From Viola odorata (Eukaryota; Streptophyta; Magnoliopsida; Malpighiales; Violaceae), in assembly GCA_963691705.1 (NCBI GenBank), contig OY829545.1:31917475-31981474 (forward strand): 64,000 nt of DNA, given 5' to 3'. The notes beneath the pieces are model-generated. The model saw only the letters and a list, made by a program, of their open reading frames with translations. It ran no database searches and was not told the DNA's origin. The translations under genes and the position numbers were made by a program. Below, piece after piece: positions 22,201-33,733 of the stretch (position 1 is the stretch's first letter; each line of letters starts with the position of its first letter).

Positions 22201-23461
22201 AAAGATCATTGTTTTCAATTTTCTACTATTCTAAAATGTTTATTATTAAACAACAAAGGGAGTATATGAAATCATAAAAAAATTGATTAGTGCATGTTGT
22301 CGTTAGGAGATTGGTAACGAGTTCTATTTAGTGGGAATCAAAAATCTTTTGTTTGAAGATAGGTCCTATGTCAGTGAGTTGTGTTGTTGACAAATTGAAA
22401 GTCATTTAAAACTTTTTTTTTTTCATTTGCTATACTCAATTCTAGCAACAAGTGCTTTCTCTGTCGCAATCTCTCCTTCTCGGCAAGGAGGGAAGTAGAG
22501 GTCATGGTCACAAATGGGTTGTTTGGTCAAAATATGTGGGGACTAAAAATTTGTAATTTTAACTCCATCTAACTCAATCAATCAGTTTATATGTTGATGT
22601 CTTATTGAAGATACCCAATTCATTTATTAATTGAGTCGAAAATTGTGATTAGTCACTCAATTCGAATTCAATTTTATCGAATCAGGTAAGTGTCATTTTT
22701 AAGGGAAATTTTAATTAGCAATAAGAAGAATTGTTTAAGAGAAGAAGACAAAATGAAGTGATTGGATTAATTACCCTGGATAATAAGGAGTAGGCACCAA
22801 GAATGCATCACCAGGGTCAGCCAAACAAAAAGCAATCGTCTCATGAGCTCCAGTGGCTCCTCCACTCATAACAACTCGGTCAGGATCAAATGTCACTCTG
22901 TTCCCTCTCACTTTCCCCATAAAATTTGCTACAGCCTGAAAAGACCAGAAATACATATATTAGTGAGCGAATCTTATATTAAAAAAAATCCAGCAAATTA
23001 AAAACCGTTTGAGCAGAGGAAAATGTCTTTACATTTCTGAAATCTGCAAGACCATGGTAGTCTTGATAGATGGCTATTTCGCTAAACTGTTGTAATCCTT
23101 CAGGAGTGCAAATGGAGGCTTTTGGGTTGTTCTTGATCCATTCTTGAATCACATCAAAGCAGAGCTGTATATACATAAATGCCACAAGAAGACAGTAAGT
23201 TATTAGATAATGAAGACAATCTACGCATGAAACTTTCATTCACACACCCTGATAATACAGATACCGAAAAAGCAGAGGAGGCGGGCAGTTGTATACCTGA
23301 TTCTCTGCAAGACCCATTTGAATAACACCATTAGGATTGTTGGTGGGATGATGAGGATCTTTGTCATATGCCTTCCACCCATCAAAATATGGGGAGTCTT
23401 CTCCATGGCCATTGCTCGATGCTATTCTTGACAACAGATGCTGGTTCAACTTGAAAGCCAT
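19288..23461 (-). CDS. ACS: 1-aminocyclopropane-1-carboxylate synthase (type-1-like), four exons
   Basis: ACC synthase is the cytosolic PLP enzyme that turns S-adenosylmethionine into ACC, the committed step of ethylene synthesis. Exons by splice junctions: 23461-23297, 23164-23033, 22935-22775 and 20296-19288. All introns start GT and end AG, and the joined frame is 1,467 nt (488 residues), usual for the family. Landmarks are MGLAENQ (about 49-55), [33 protein letters not shown] across the last junction, [14 protein letters not shown] with the PLP lysine at about 276, and RVCFANMDD. The tail ends SPLVRART with two Ser-Pro sites (RSPAG, QSPLV), like MAPK-targeted type-1 members. The usual RLS-type CDPK site is replaced by GSLKVLNNS. 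The last intron is enlarged by transposons and a retrotransposon LTR lies 512 bp upstream. Nothing in the frame is broken. Confidence 0.96.
20293..20669. repeat. Tandem duplication spanning the intron 3 / exon 4 junction
   Basis: 20293-20477 and 20485-20669 are near-identical 185-bp direct repeats at a 192-bp offset. Each holds the splice-acceptor context (minus strand CTTTGCAG then ATTT) plus the outer part of the Mutator-like terminal repeat. The duplicated acceptor would begin an exon at 20488. Confidence 0.85.
20731..21585 (+). other. Non-transposase interior of the Mutator-like element, possible captured gene sequence
   Basis: Around 21246 a plus-strand frame starts [11 protein letters not shown] and runs through His, Gln and Asn repeats (CATCAT and CAGCAG tracts), stopping at the TAA that follows a CAGCAGCAGCAA run. 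After further stops it resumes with a Ser-rich stretch including [18 protein letters not shown]. Low-complexity starts followed by a Ser-rich segment are common in plant regulatory proteins. I do not recognise the parent gene. It could be a captured host fragment (Pack-MULE) or chance composition. Confidence 0.35.
21583..21633. repeat. AGATCT/CTAGATC simple repeat
   Basis: Overlapping AGATCT, GGATCT and AGATCC hexamers (ATCTAGATCTGGATCTAGAT) form a short palindrome-rich microsatellite inside the Mutator-like element. Confidence 0.7.
22006..22262. mobile_element. Stowaway-like MITE in ACS intron 3
   Basis: It begins CTCCCTCTATACTTTAATAAC and ends with the inverted form (TTATTATTAAACAACAAAGGGAG) before TA at 22263-22264. 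The 257-bp size, CTCCCT ends and AT-rich interior are typical of Stowaway MITEs. The left TA is mutated. Confidence 0.6.
22263..22774. other. Remaining 5' part of ACS intron 3
   Basis: AT-rich intron sequence; nothing else is recognised. The donor GT is at 22774-22773. Confidence 0.7.
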
Positions 23462-23617
23462 TTTCACTGTAAGTCCTCTGTTTTGCTGTGCTAAAAACGT
23501 CAAATTTATATTGTAGACTTTAGGTTGTCAGAGAATTTATGAGCAGAAAGAAATTAGAGGCTTAGTTGGTAAGGTTGGGAAAGAAAGTATGCATCTTCAC
23601 CTTCAATTGTCCTGCAT

Positions 23618-23624
23618 TTTATAG
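23618..23624 (-). promoter_or_regulatory. Probable TATA box of the ACC synthase gene
   Basis: On the minus strand this reads TATAAAA (within CCTATAAAATGCAGG), about 157 bp upstream of the start codon. That is a plausible distance for a leader of about 125 nt. The whole native promoter left in place is the 512 bp between the start codon and the LTR at 23974. Confidence 0.6.
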
Positions 23625-23809
23625 GTGAGGTGTGGTCCATGGCTTGAGAGTTTTCTTCAATTTATTTTCAAATCTTGGCTGTTGAGGAAGGTGACATGTA
23701 AAGCTCTTTTACTATTTTATTATTTCTTTTGTGTATTTATCTTTTAGTGAAATGGTCAATACTGCCCTTTGATTTGGTCTGCTTTCCACTAATTATTTGC
23801 TCCTGCAGC

Positions 23810-23973
23810 CTAGGGGTGGTGGACATTCGGGTATTTCGGAAATACCCAAAATAAAAAATTTGGGTATCAAGATTTCGAAATACCCAAAAAAATTCCCGAA
23901 CCTAAAATTAATTTTTTAGTATCCGAACTCGAGAATTTTTGAAATTTGAATTTCAGAAATTCGGATATACCCG
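23810..23973. mobile_element. Fragment of a small inverted-repeat-rich element cut by element A
   Basis: CTAGGGGTGGTGGACATTCGG opens a stretch packed with inverted copies of GGGTATTTCGGAAATACCC and TTTGGGTAT/ATACCCAAA. Such TAGGGGTGG-type starts with repeated GGGTA/TACCC blocks are typical of small non-autonomous hAT-like elements in plants. It ends abruptly at the LTR that starts at 23974, so its other half should lie beyond the nested cluster. Confidence 0.45.
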
Positions 23974-25554
23974 TGATCGTCACTCAAATATAATAAATTT
24001 TCTGATGCCTAATTGCACAGTTTAGAATGTGTAAAGGGCAAGACAGAGTCGAACCACAGAGATTGAGGGATAAAAACTCACTTTAAATGTATAACAGTGG
24101 CAAATGCAAACAAATAAAACTGTAACTAAAAACGGGGGTTTTGTCGATTGATCTAGTCAATCTATCGTAGAGTCAGTTGCTAACAAGACAATTAATGAAA
24201 AGCATATATTAAGGGCATGACAATAAACAGTAATCAAGGGCATGAAAGTAAATAATAATCAAGGGCAAGATAACAAAGGAAGATTGTGAATAAAGATATT
24301 AATCAGAAGAGACGAGATCCTAGCAAGGAGCGTTCGCAGGTTGCATGCAAGATTAATTAGTCATTGGCTCAAAGTTGTTCCATTCTCGTGCCATAGATAT
24401 GCTATAGGAGCCACGTTTCCACGTAAACCCCCTACTTACCTTCTTAAGAGGAGCTACCCCCCATTTCCACATATGAGGTAGCCTTGACGTTTAGCCGTCC
24501 CCCCAGGCACGAATGCGGGGAGGCAATACTTAAAACACCTATGAAGTAGAGGTAAGACACATCTAGGGCGTGATACCTCTCAGCTTATCAGACTCGCGGT
24601 AACGCACTAGTTTATTGTTCGCCCTAGGTAAAAGACTCTACTGCGATGACTCCACCTAGGCATCTACTACTCCTAACAACCTCACGTTGACGTTATCGCT
24701 GTTAGGATGACAACAATCATAAAGAAATACTAACAGTTGATCAGGCCCTTAACATTTCTAAATGAGAATGACAAGAAAATGGCAAACAATCAAATATGAC
24801 AATGAGAATGTATTAAGCACGTTTAGGCCTCTTAACTAATCCTAGCAACCCTTGAAACGCCCTTACTAAGAAGATGAAAACTTAGCTACTCATAATCAAA
24901 CATAAACAATAGAAAGAAATAACAAATAGCATAAATTAAAGAGATGAGAAAAGGGAAATGTATTAGAATAAACCGGAGGGAAATCAATGCTTTTTCTCCT
25001 CTTACAAGCTGACGGCGCTGCTAATAATGAGAGAGAAAAAATCCCTAAAATTCAGGTGAAAGGTGAAATATGTGTAATGTAAGCCGTCCTTACAAAAACC
25101 CTACAACTAAACTTAAATATCCTAACATCCCGCTAGGGGACAAAAACAACTAAGGGGAGAGAGTGACAACACATGGCAGAGCGCGCCCTTAGGGAGGAAT
25201 ATTCTAGGGTCTTGTGAAAGCGCTTGATTACTTCTAGAAACGCAAGGAATCCCGTGCAAATCTTTGGGGATTCTCCTCTTTGGCTTTTGATTGGGATCTG
25301 ATGCAGATGCGTCACGGGCACAAGACTGCTCACTGGTCTGGTTAGCGTCGAGGGCATGACGATACATCGATCTTCTAGGCCTTGATCCTCAGAACTCCCA
25401 AGAAATCCATCAAAACTGCATGTTTTTGCTCATTCCTCCATTTTTGGCACAGATATGCAAATAAGATGGAAATAGAAGCAATTTAGCAGTATCATGTCCA
25501 CAAAAAGGTCAAAAATAAGGAGAAAGACATGCTTAAGACATGCACTATCAAACA
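23974..25554 (-). mobile_element. 3' LTR of element A
   Basis: On the minus strand the LTR starts TGTTTGATAGTGCATGTC and ends GAGTGACGATCA, giving 1,581 bp with TG...CA ends. The end sequence is nearly the same as the LTR end of element D (59795). It lies 512 bp upstream of the ACC synthase start and is read in the same direction. A structured stretch is at 24430-24525. Confidence 0.88.
24430..24525 (-). other. Paired-stem region in LTR of element A
   Basis: Two hairpins are visible: TCCCC (24498-24502) pairs with GGGGA (24517-24521), and GCTACC (24453-24458) pairs with GGTAGC (24477-24482). They sit at the same place as the hairpins in the LTRs of elements C and D, with different stem sequences. 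Confidence 0.6.
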
Positions 25555-27377
25555 TCCCCACACTGCCCAATGCTCGCCCTCGAGCATTCACAAAATTAAA
25601 AACCACCTCATGCTATGACAAACGACATCAACATCTTAAAACAAAGAATAGAAAACTCAATCCGCAGGCTGAACCCAACCAAAACACACCCTTCCCTAGA
25701 CAAGCACCTGCACCAGATTAATAGGATAACGACCCTAACAATCAAGCTTTCCCAGACCATGCCTATTCACCAACAGTCCTCATATGGATATGTGTTTACA
25801 CTCACACTCGCAAACAAAATATGTGTTTAGGCTAATCACTCAAGAATACAAATAACATAACACAAGCAGAGTTTGCACATCAATCTGAGTACGTAGTACA
25901 CATGTGAGGGCAATCTAGCGATCAGAGTAGACTTTGCATAAAATTAAAAGAAAAACAACAAGAAGATGTAGGAGTGGGTACAAATGGAAGAGAGAAAAGA
26001 TGGATATAAAATAAAAGAAAAAGATGATGATGGTAGATAGGATAGAAGAAGGGAAAAAGAAAACAGAAGAAAAGGGAAAGAAGATAAATCTGGAGGTGGA
26101 GGATTCCTTGGCTGGAAAAGGAACGAATCGGTGAGTAACACCCGCTGGAGAGGGCACGACAGCGAGGGCTAGAAGGCGACTTTTGCATTCTTTTGTAGGG
26201 GAGATCTTTATCTGCGTCTAGGGCGTGACAGAGGCTTTTTGTTGCTTTGCTACTTGCTGCGCCTGCTCTGCTTTTATTCAATTTTATTTTTTATTTTTTA
26301 TAAAGAGGCATTACAACGAGCAGGTACAAATCTTTCTTCCTCGGCTCAATCTTTTAATTCTAGGAGATGCAGCTGGCAATCTTTGCATATTTCTTCTTTG
26401 AGCGATTAGCGTCGAGGGCTTGATACTTAGACTTCACTTCCCCGCACTTAGGCTTTGTTGTGGTTAGGAAGTAATCTGGCGTTACTGTCTTGCCCAAGAC
26501 TTCTGATTCTAGCAGTTGTTCTGTCTTGCCCTTGATCTTTATCTTCCTCCCTACACTTATCTTCTTCTGGACTAGCCCTTGCCGTTTTTACTGATGAGTG
26601 TTACTCACCTGCCAAAGAAGGATAAAAGAAAAGGCTCAAGTGGTTAGAAGAGAAAATAAGGAGGGAATGGGTGTCGAGGGCACGAAAAAGGAAAAGTAGA
26701 TTAAATGGAGAAAGAGAAGAAAAATAGATAAAAAAAAAGAAAAGAAAGGAAAGAAAAACTGCAAAGTCTCTTTGTCATTTCGCTGCTTTCCCCCTTCTAA
26801 TGGTGCCTATACCCAGGGATCTCATGCAAACCTAGCCAGTGCCTAGTCAAGCATTAAATCACACATGAATAAACGACATGAAGCTCAATGTGCTCACGGG
26901 ATGCTAATTGCGACTACTGGTGTCTGTATGACTGATCATAAGGGCAAGTAGGTCAAGATGTGCAAAGTCAGGCATACATGCAATGAATGACAAGTTTCTT
27001 CTATGCATCAGAAGTCAAAATTGCATGTCAATTATGAGGGTTTCAAAACAAGGCAGTGGCAAAATTCCTAATAAAATCTGATTTTTTTTTTAAATCCCAG
27101 AAAATATGCAGTCATGCAACAAGCAAAAAATTAAACATGCAATCAAATGATAATAAGCACAAATAAATCCCTCCCCACAGTTAGGCAGCGCATTGTCCTC
27201 AATGCGAGAGGGGCACAAAAAAAAAGTTCAACAAACAAAAATAAAAGGAGTATAGTACTAGGAGATAAAAATAAAAAGTTGTGAAAATGTTTTGAGCCCT
27301 CCTCGAGGGCAAGATAATTGTTCGGGGGGGAATCAAGAAGGTGGGAGGTTGCGCCTGGCCACTTCAGCCATCAAGGC
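25555..27377 (-). other. 3' noncoding region and polypurine tract of element A
   Basis: Directly next to the LTR the minus strand reads GCAGTGTGGGGA, a typical polypurine tract. The rest is noncoding, rich in A and G on the plus strand, with recurrent GGGCATGA/GGGCAAGA words shared with other copies of this family. No ORF is supported. Confidence 0.7.
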
Positions 27378-29279
27378 CTAAAACTCGGTAAGGATGGCCT
27401 GGAGCAAACACTCTAGTATGGGGGCTTGAATAGTAGCTAGATCGGAGCGCTTGATTGCTGGAGTTGTATTGGGAGCAGGACGAGAGGATTCAGCATGGGC
27501 GGGAGGAGCTGCTGACATTCGAGGCCTCGATAGATCAGGATAGCTGAAATGGCCACCATGCTTCGTTCCAAAAACCTTTTCTCCAGGTGGAGTACACCCT
27601 GCAGAGAAACTCATAATGCCATGTGAGAGACATAAATGCCCCATCCCATCAAGAGTATGGGGGTTTAAATCTTTAAAGGCAAGAGGCTCACTAAGGTCAC
27701 TCGAGTTCAAGTCCAGATTATGCAAATTAACAGTAAGCAAAGTTACTAGAGATCCTAAAAGAGGACCACGAGAGGTATTCTGAACATGTATAATGGCCGA
27801 AGCTACCCAAAATCCTAGATTAACCCTACTTTTGTGTGTCATACACCATAAGAAAAATAATTCCTGCAATGATAACTAGCCCGATGAATTAAATCAACCT
27901 GCGAAGGTGAGGGCTAGAAATCGATGCAAGATTCATAGGGTAGGATTAGTGAGTTCATGGGCTTTAGATGAATTTGGGTTAAACTCAGCATTAGGGTTAT
28001 CATTCAATTCATGAAAAGCAACATCAACATAAAAAACAGCAGGGATGATAGTCAAAACATTTTTATAAGCACTAGATTTCAATTCATTAGGCTTAGCAAA
28101 ATTAAACATGCAGTTAAATTCATCAAGTGAGAGCTTAGACCACTTATTCGTCAAACAAAAGTTAATGACTTCAGGCGTAGACGAATTAGGTCTAAACTTC
28201 CCCTTAGGCTTAAAGTTCTCAGATGCAACCCAAAAAGTGGTAAAGAACTCAAGTGAGAGATCAACAAAAGTGGGGTGTTCTAAAAAGAACAATGGTTCCC
28301 AACTGATGTTACCTACTAGTTCTCGGACTCAAGATTCGAGTCCCATTTTGCTTAAAAAATCTAGATCCAGGCACACGCAAGGGCTAATGCCTTTGGAGTT
28401 GAGAAAATGCAATTTATCAATCGAGGGCTTGTCATTGAAGACTAACCAAGCATGCAGATTAGAGAGGTTAGAAGTCACCTAGGTCGAGGTGGGTCGAGGG
28501 GCAAAAGAAGGGACTGATGTCGTGCCCTTGACAGGTGAAGCGCTTTCCTGATGGTGATCCTTCTTCGACGTCGAGGCCTTGATCTTGCTGACAGAAGAGC
28601 TCTTCCTCTTTTTTTCCACCGGTGTTTCTGGTTCTGTTGGCGGCTCCACTCTGGCCGGAGTCTTGGTTTTTCCTTTCGTCGCCGCTTTTTTCTCCGCAGC
28701 TGCTCTTTCTGCTTCGTCTTTTTCAGCGGCTTCTTTCTCCGCTACTTCTCTAGCCTCGCGTTCCTTACTTTCTTCCTCATCAATACCTTCACCAGTCTCC
28801 CCGATCTCCTCTTCGCCGGAGGCGGTATGCTTGGCTGCATTTTCCACTTTTTTGTTCTCGGCTGGAGTCTCGTCCTCCTCATGGTCCGAATAGGACACCA
28901 AGACCTCTTTTAGGACGTCCTCTACCATGAGCTTCCTAGCGGCAGCTGGTGAGTTTTTTTTTAGTTTAGGCTTGTTGTCAGTGGTGGTGGTCCCTGGTGG
29001 CAGTCTCACCACTCGGCCGGATCTGGTCATATTTGACGTCGGTAGGACGGACCTGGTGATTTCGAGCTCGTCTTCGACGGGGTCTGCGACCGGAGAGGGA
29101 GCTGGAGACAGACATTTGGTTATTTTGGGGCTCTGGTTTTGTTCAGATGGAGGTGGGGTAAGGGAGTGTTGGCCGAAGCCGGTTGTGGAAGAGGATGAGG
29201 CTACTGGGCGGGGACCGGAGGCTAGCTTATGGGCGACCCTCTTGATTCTCGGCATTGGAGAGAGAGATGGATGTGACAA
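27378..29279 (-). pseudogene. Athila third ORF (env position), ATHILA ORF-1-like, with stops
   Basis: One reading frame runs from the ATG at 29279 to 27378 (about 630 codons), broken by only a few in-frame stops (for example near 28479). The N-terminal third is disordered and highly charged, with Pro, Glu and Ala-Glu-Lys runs such as EAREVAEKEAAEKDEAERAA. The middle has LFFLEHPTFVDLSLEFFTTF and KWSKLSLDEFNCMFNF, which resemble the ATHILA ORF-1 domain of plant Athila elements. The tail is Ser/Pro-rich. It lies after integrase, where Athila elements carry an env-like ORF. No clear signal peptide or membrane helix is visible, so an envelope role is not supported. Function in the element is unknown. 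Confidence 0.65.
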
Positions 29280-29839
29280 TGGTTGATGGGGATGGGGTAA
29301 CGTGTTTGTGTGTGAGAGAGATAGGGATAGAGAAGGGGATGGAAGACGAAGAAGGAGCGTGTGAGAGAGAAATTTGGGCTGGCGTCTGACACAAATAGTG
29401 CAACCTTTATTAATTAGGGCTTGCTTTTTATCTACTGGTGTCGATGTGGCGCATTGGGCTTAGAGGTGCAACGGGCCTGAGTGTATCCCAACTGCCTAAA
29501 GGTGACCTTTTTAAATTTGAAAAAGAAAGTGGTTAGGATAGATAATGACAAAAAGAGAGAATAAAGGAGATAATAATAAAAAGGAATAAAATCAACTTGG
29601 AAAGGGAAAGGAGAGAGATTAGTGGGGAAAAATAAGAAGAGAAAATCCTATACAATAAAAGAAAGATTTAAATAAAATAAAGGAAACTAAAACTGGATTA
29701 AAAGAAATAAAATAAAAATTATAGAAAAGTTTTGGAATGAATTAAAAGACAACAAGGAGAGAGAAAAGTGAGACGACATATGGAATGCCTTCTGTCATGG
29801 TCTCTTTTAACGTCGAAACCTAGACGTGGAACTGGTTGT
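29280..29839 (-). other. Spacer between integrase and third ORF of element A
   Basis: Noncoding and AT-rich, with AAAAGAAATAAA-type tracts. It is probably the leader of the third-ORF mRNA, but no promoter or splice site could be assigned. Confidence 0.5.
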
Positions 29840-32800
29840 CTAGGGCATGACGGGTGGGTTGGCCACCGCCATTTCCTCTAACATAGAGGGTTTGAATCCT
29901 TCGTAAAATAGTTTCAATTTATGGCCATTCACTTTAAAAATAATGCCCGTGTCTGGGTTCTGGATTTCAAAGGCTCTGTGATCAAAAATTTCCTTCACTA
30001 TGAAAGGTCCTGTCTATTTAGATTTCAATTTTCCTGCAAAAAGGCGAAGACGAGAGTTTTTCAATAATACTTTCTGCCTAATAGTAAAGGATTTAGGAAG
30101 AAGTTGCTTATCGTGATGGGCATTTGTCCTGCCTTTGTAGATCAAAGCGTTTTCGTAGGCATCATCCCTTAATTCTTCTAATTCCTGAATCTGTAGGCGG
30201 CGGTGCTGACCGGCATGCCCAAGATCCATGTTGACCTTTTGAATAGCCCAGAAAGCCTTGTGTTCTATCTCAACAGATAGGTGGCATGGTTTCCCATAAA
30301 TAAGTCTGTAGGGTGTCATCCCTATCGGGGTCTTGAATACAGTTCGATAGGCCCAAAAGGCGTCATTGAGCTTCAAACTCCAATCCTTTCGGGATTGGTT
30401 GACCGTCTTCTCGAGTATAGACTTGATCTCACGGTTGGAAACTTTGACTTGATCATTTGTTTGGGGATGATAAGCTGTAGAAACTTGATGATGGACCCCA
30501 TATTTGTTCAGGAGCGAGGTCATGACACGGTTACAAAAGTGACTGCCACGATCACTAATCAGGGCTCGAGGTGTACCAAATCTGTTGAAGATGTGAGTGC
30601 GTAGGAACTCTACCACTACTTTAGAGTTATCTGTACGAGTTGGCTTAGCCTCAATCCATTTGTAGACATAATCTACTGCAAGGAGAATGTAGATATTGCC
30701 GAAAGAATTCGGGAAGGGTCCCATGAAGTCAATACCCCAAATATCAAAATTTTCGCATAAGATGATGTTGGTTAGGGGCATCTGATTCCTTGCTCCAATA
30801 TTGCCCGTAAGTTGACATCGAGGGCATGAAGCACAAAAGAGGTAGTTATCCTTAAACATAGATGGCCAGTAGAAACCGGCTTCCAAAACTTTCATGGTGG
30901 TCTTTTTAGAAGCAAAATGACCTTCTTCTGTTGACGAATGACAGAATCTCAAGATCGAGGGCACTTCGTCCATAGTTACACAACGACGAATGATTTAGTC
31001 CGACAATGCTTCCACAAATATGGGTTGTCCCAGATGTAATATTTGGATTGCTTCCTGATTCGGTTACGTTCTGAGGGAGAGGCATCAGCGGGGTAGGAAC
31101 CAGTAGCATAAAAATTGGCAATGTCAGAGAACCATAGAAATTGGACAGCCTGGGCAAGACATAGCTACTCATCTGGAAAGGTGTCCCTGATAGGGATGAA
31201 TGAATCATCTTCTTGGGTTGGGAGTCTGCTTAAGTGGTCAACTACAAAGTTCTCTAAGCCTTTTTTTGTCTTTGATTGTGATATCGAATTCCTGAAGTAA
31301 TAGAATCTAGCGGATGAGACAAGGCTTTACATCTGCTTTCTTGAGTAAACACTTGAGGGCGGAGTGGTCTGAATAAATGATCGCTTTCATGCCCAAGAGA
31401 TACTTCCTGAACTTATCCAGGGTGTAGACGATTGCTAGAAGTTTCTTTTCCATAGTGATGTAGTTTTGCTGGGCGGGGTCTAGCAGTTTGAAGGCATAAT
31501 AGATGACATAAGTCTCTTTATCTTTTTTCTGACCCAGGAAAGCTCTTAAAGCCTAGTTGCTTGCGTCACACATAAAGACTTCGATGTCGTCTTCAACAAG
31601 TTCTGAAAATATGCTCACCATGCAACGTTGAAACGTGGCAGGGGCATTACAGAGGCCGAATGGCATACATCGGTAGGCAAAAGTACTAAAGGGGCATGTG
31701 AACGTGGTTTTTTCCTGGTCTTCGGGGGCAACAAGGATCTAATGGAATCCGGAGTATCCATCCAGACAACAATAGTGGGTCTTACCCACAAGACGTTCCA
31801 GCATCTGATCTATGAAGGGAAGAGGGAAATGATATTTCCTTGTGGACGCATTCAAATAGCAAAAATCAATACAAACTCGCCACCTATTCTAAATTCTTGT
31901 TGGGATGGTCTCACCGTCTTGCCCAATGGTGATGGTGATACCGGTTTTCTTGGGCATGACTTGAACAGGGCTTACCCAGGGACTATCCGAGATGGGATAG
32001 ATAACACCTGCATCTAACAGCTTCAATATCTCTTTCTTCACTACTTCCATCATAGGCGGGTTTAGTCTGCACTGAGGCTGGCGAACTGTTTTACTAGTGC
32101 CCTCTAGATGGATCCGATGAGTATACAAAGATGGTGGCAAGCCCTTGATATCGACGATGGTCCATCCGATGGCTTGTTTGAATTCTTTCAATAAGGAAGT
32201 CAGCTTATCCTCTTCAGAACTATTGAGCTTGTTGGAGATGATAACAGGAAGAGAGTTATTACCACCTAAGTAAATATATTTCAGATGAGAAGGTAGAGGC
32301 TTCAATTCGAGGGTAGGAGCTTGCTCAACTGAAGGTGACAACTTGATTTGATCAGGACATATGGGAGATATGATTGGGGGGTCATATGGAACAACGACGC
32401 ACTCCTCTAGGGCAGTGACAACGGAGTGAAATTCTAGAGGAGTGACAAGCGTCGAGGCTATGACATCCATGAGAGGTGGTGTGAGACTCTTGTCCAAGGT
32501 AAATTGTAAAGGATCAGTAGAATTTAATTCATCAACTTCATCAACAAAAAGGTCAATTAAATCAACATAATTGGCACTAGAAAATTCAGAAGGATAGCGT
32601 ATGGATTTCAGCATGTTGAACTTGATGATCTCGCCATCTAATTTGAGGGAGATAGTAGCATCATGGGCGTCTATCTTGGCTCAAGCGGTGGCTAGGAATG
32701 GTCGCCCTAGAAGGACATCTGATGATTTAGTTGAATCCACATTATCCATGGCGATGACGTAGAAGTCCGTAGGAAATAGAAATTCACCCACTTGGACCAA

Positions 32801-33733
32801 GACGTCTTCGATAACACCCTCGGGGTAAACAACTGAGCGGTCTGCAAGTTAGATCGCGAGCCTGGTGGGTTTCAGAGGTTCGAGGCCAAGACTGTTGTAG
32901 ATTGTCAAGGGCATGACATTGATGCCTGCTCCCAGATCGCACATGGATTTACCAATGTCGACGGTGCCAATTTTGCATGGAATAATGAACATCCCTTGAT
33001 CTTTGCACTTGGGAGGGATCTTCCACTGTATGTGGGCAGAAACATTAACCCCCACGCTTATCTTGTTGACACCGACTAATTTGCACTTGTTCGTGTACAA
33101 TTGTTTTAGGAATTTGGCATATCTAGGCACGTTCTTGACTGCCTGCAGGAGTGGAATGTTGACGATCACCTTGCTAAACATATCAAGGATCTCACGATCC
33201 TCTGTTTCTTTCTTCGATTTGACTAGGCTTTGAGGAAAATGAGGCTCGAGGATCTTATAAATGTACTCTTGGGTAAACTCAGGTGGGTTCAAATCGTTCC
33301 GTGGAGATCCCCTTGGGGATCGGATTCGTTCCTCCATGACCTCTGAGGATCTGGGCACTTTCGGGCTTTTTATCTTGGGTCGGAGCTCAGGTTCTAGTGA
33401 ATTTTCAATGTCGGGGCCTTGATGGGATGGAGGGGTCAAGGTCGTGCCGCTTCGAAGAGTTACAGCACAAACGTTGTGCTTAGGATTGTTTTCTGTCTGC
33501 CCTAGAAACCTGCCTTGGTTTTTTAGCTCTTTCATTTGGAACCGGCCACTAGCGGCATTCAGCAGACCCTTGTCATGTGCTCGCAATCCTTCACAAAAAT
33601 ACTAGATGAGGGCATGCTCGGTTAGGTTGTGGGAAGGGCTTAACGCTTGCATCTTCTTGAAGCGTTCGTAGTATTGATCAAGATTTTTCGTATCCTTTTG
33701 AAGAATAGAGACCAATTGTTTGTGGGTAACTAA
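29840..33733 (-). pseudogene. Element A gag (3' part)-protease-RT-RNase H-integrase, broken
   Basis: From 33733 downward: gag end with KQLVSILQKDT; the junction ENNPKHNVCAVTLRSGT; protease with MCDLGAGINVMP; a linker; RT with AGVIYPISDSPWVSPVQVMPKK; RNase H; and integrase (30973-29840) with a zinc-binding CASCPRC, then [16 protein letters not shown] and NREIKS as the D-D-E residues. In-frame stops include TAA at LAI*LADRS (32849), TGA in the next block (ATA*AKID), TAG at RI*NRWRV (31889) and TAG in KSK*TGPF near 30014. RT is also deleted: EDDIEVFM is joined directly to CDASN near 31575, which removes the rest of the FMDD motif, the RT thumb and the start of RNase H. It cannot replicate by itself. 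Confidence 0.88.

Larger units (their letters stand above)
23974..33733 (-). mobile_element. Element A: Athila-like Ty3/gypsy retrotransposon (3' part)
   Basis: On the minus strand the visible part contains, from 33733 downward, the end of gag, protease, reverse transcriptase, RNase H, integrase, a third ORF, a long noncoding stretch, a purine tract and the 3' LTR. This order with an ORF after integrase marks the Athila lineage. The 5' part (gag start, primer site, 5' LTR) is absent because element B interrupts gag at 33734 and does not end within the window. Confidence 0.88.

Noticed and set aside
19288..23503. ACC synthase appearing as four separate open frames, as if broken
   Set aside because: Canonical GT-AG junctions join them in phase into 488 codons with all conserved motifs; the gene is intact.
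28551..29286. Three plus-strand ORFs of over 100 codons
   Set aside because: They are antisense shadows of the highly biased third ORF of element A.
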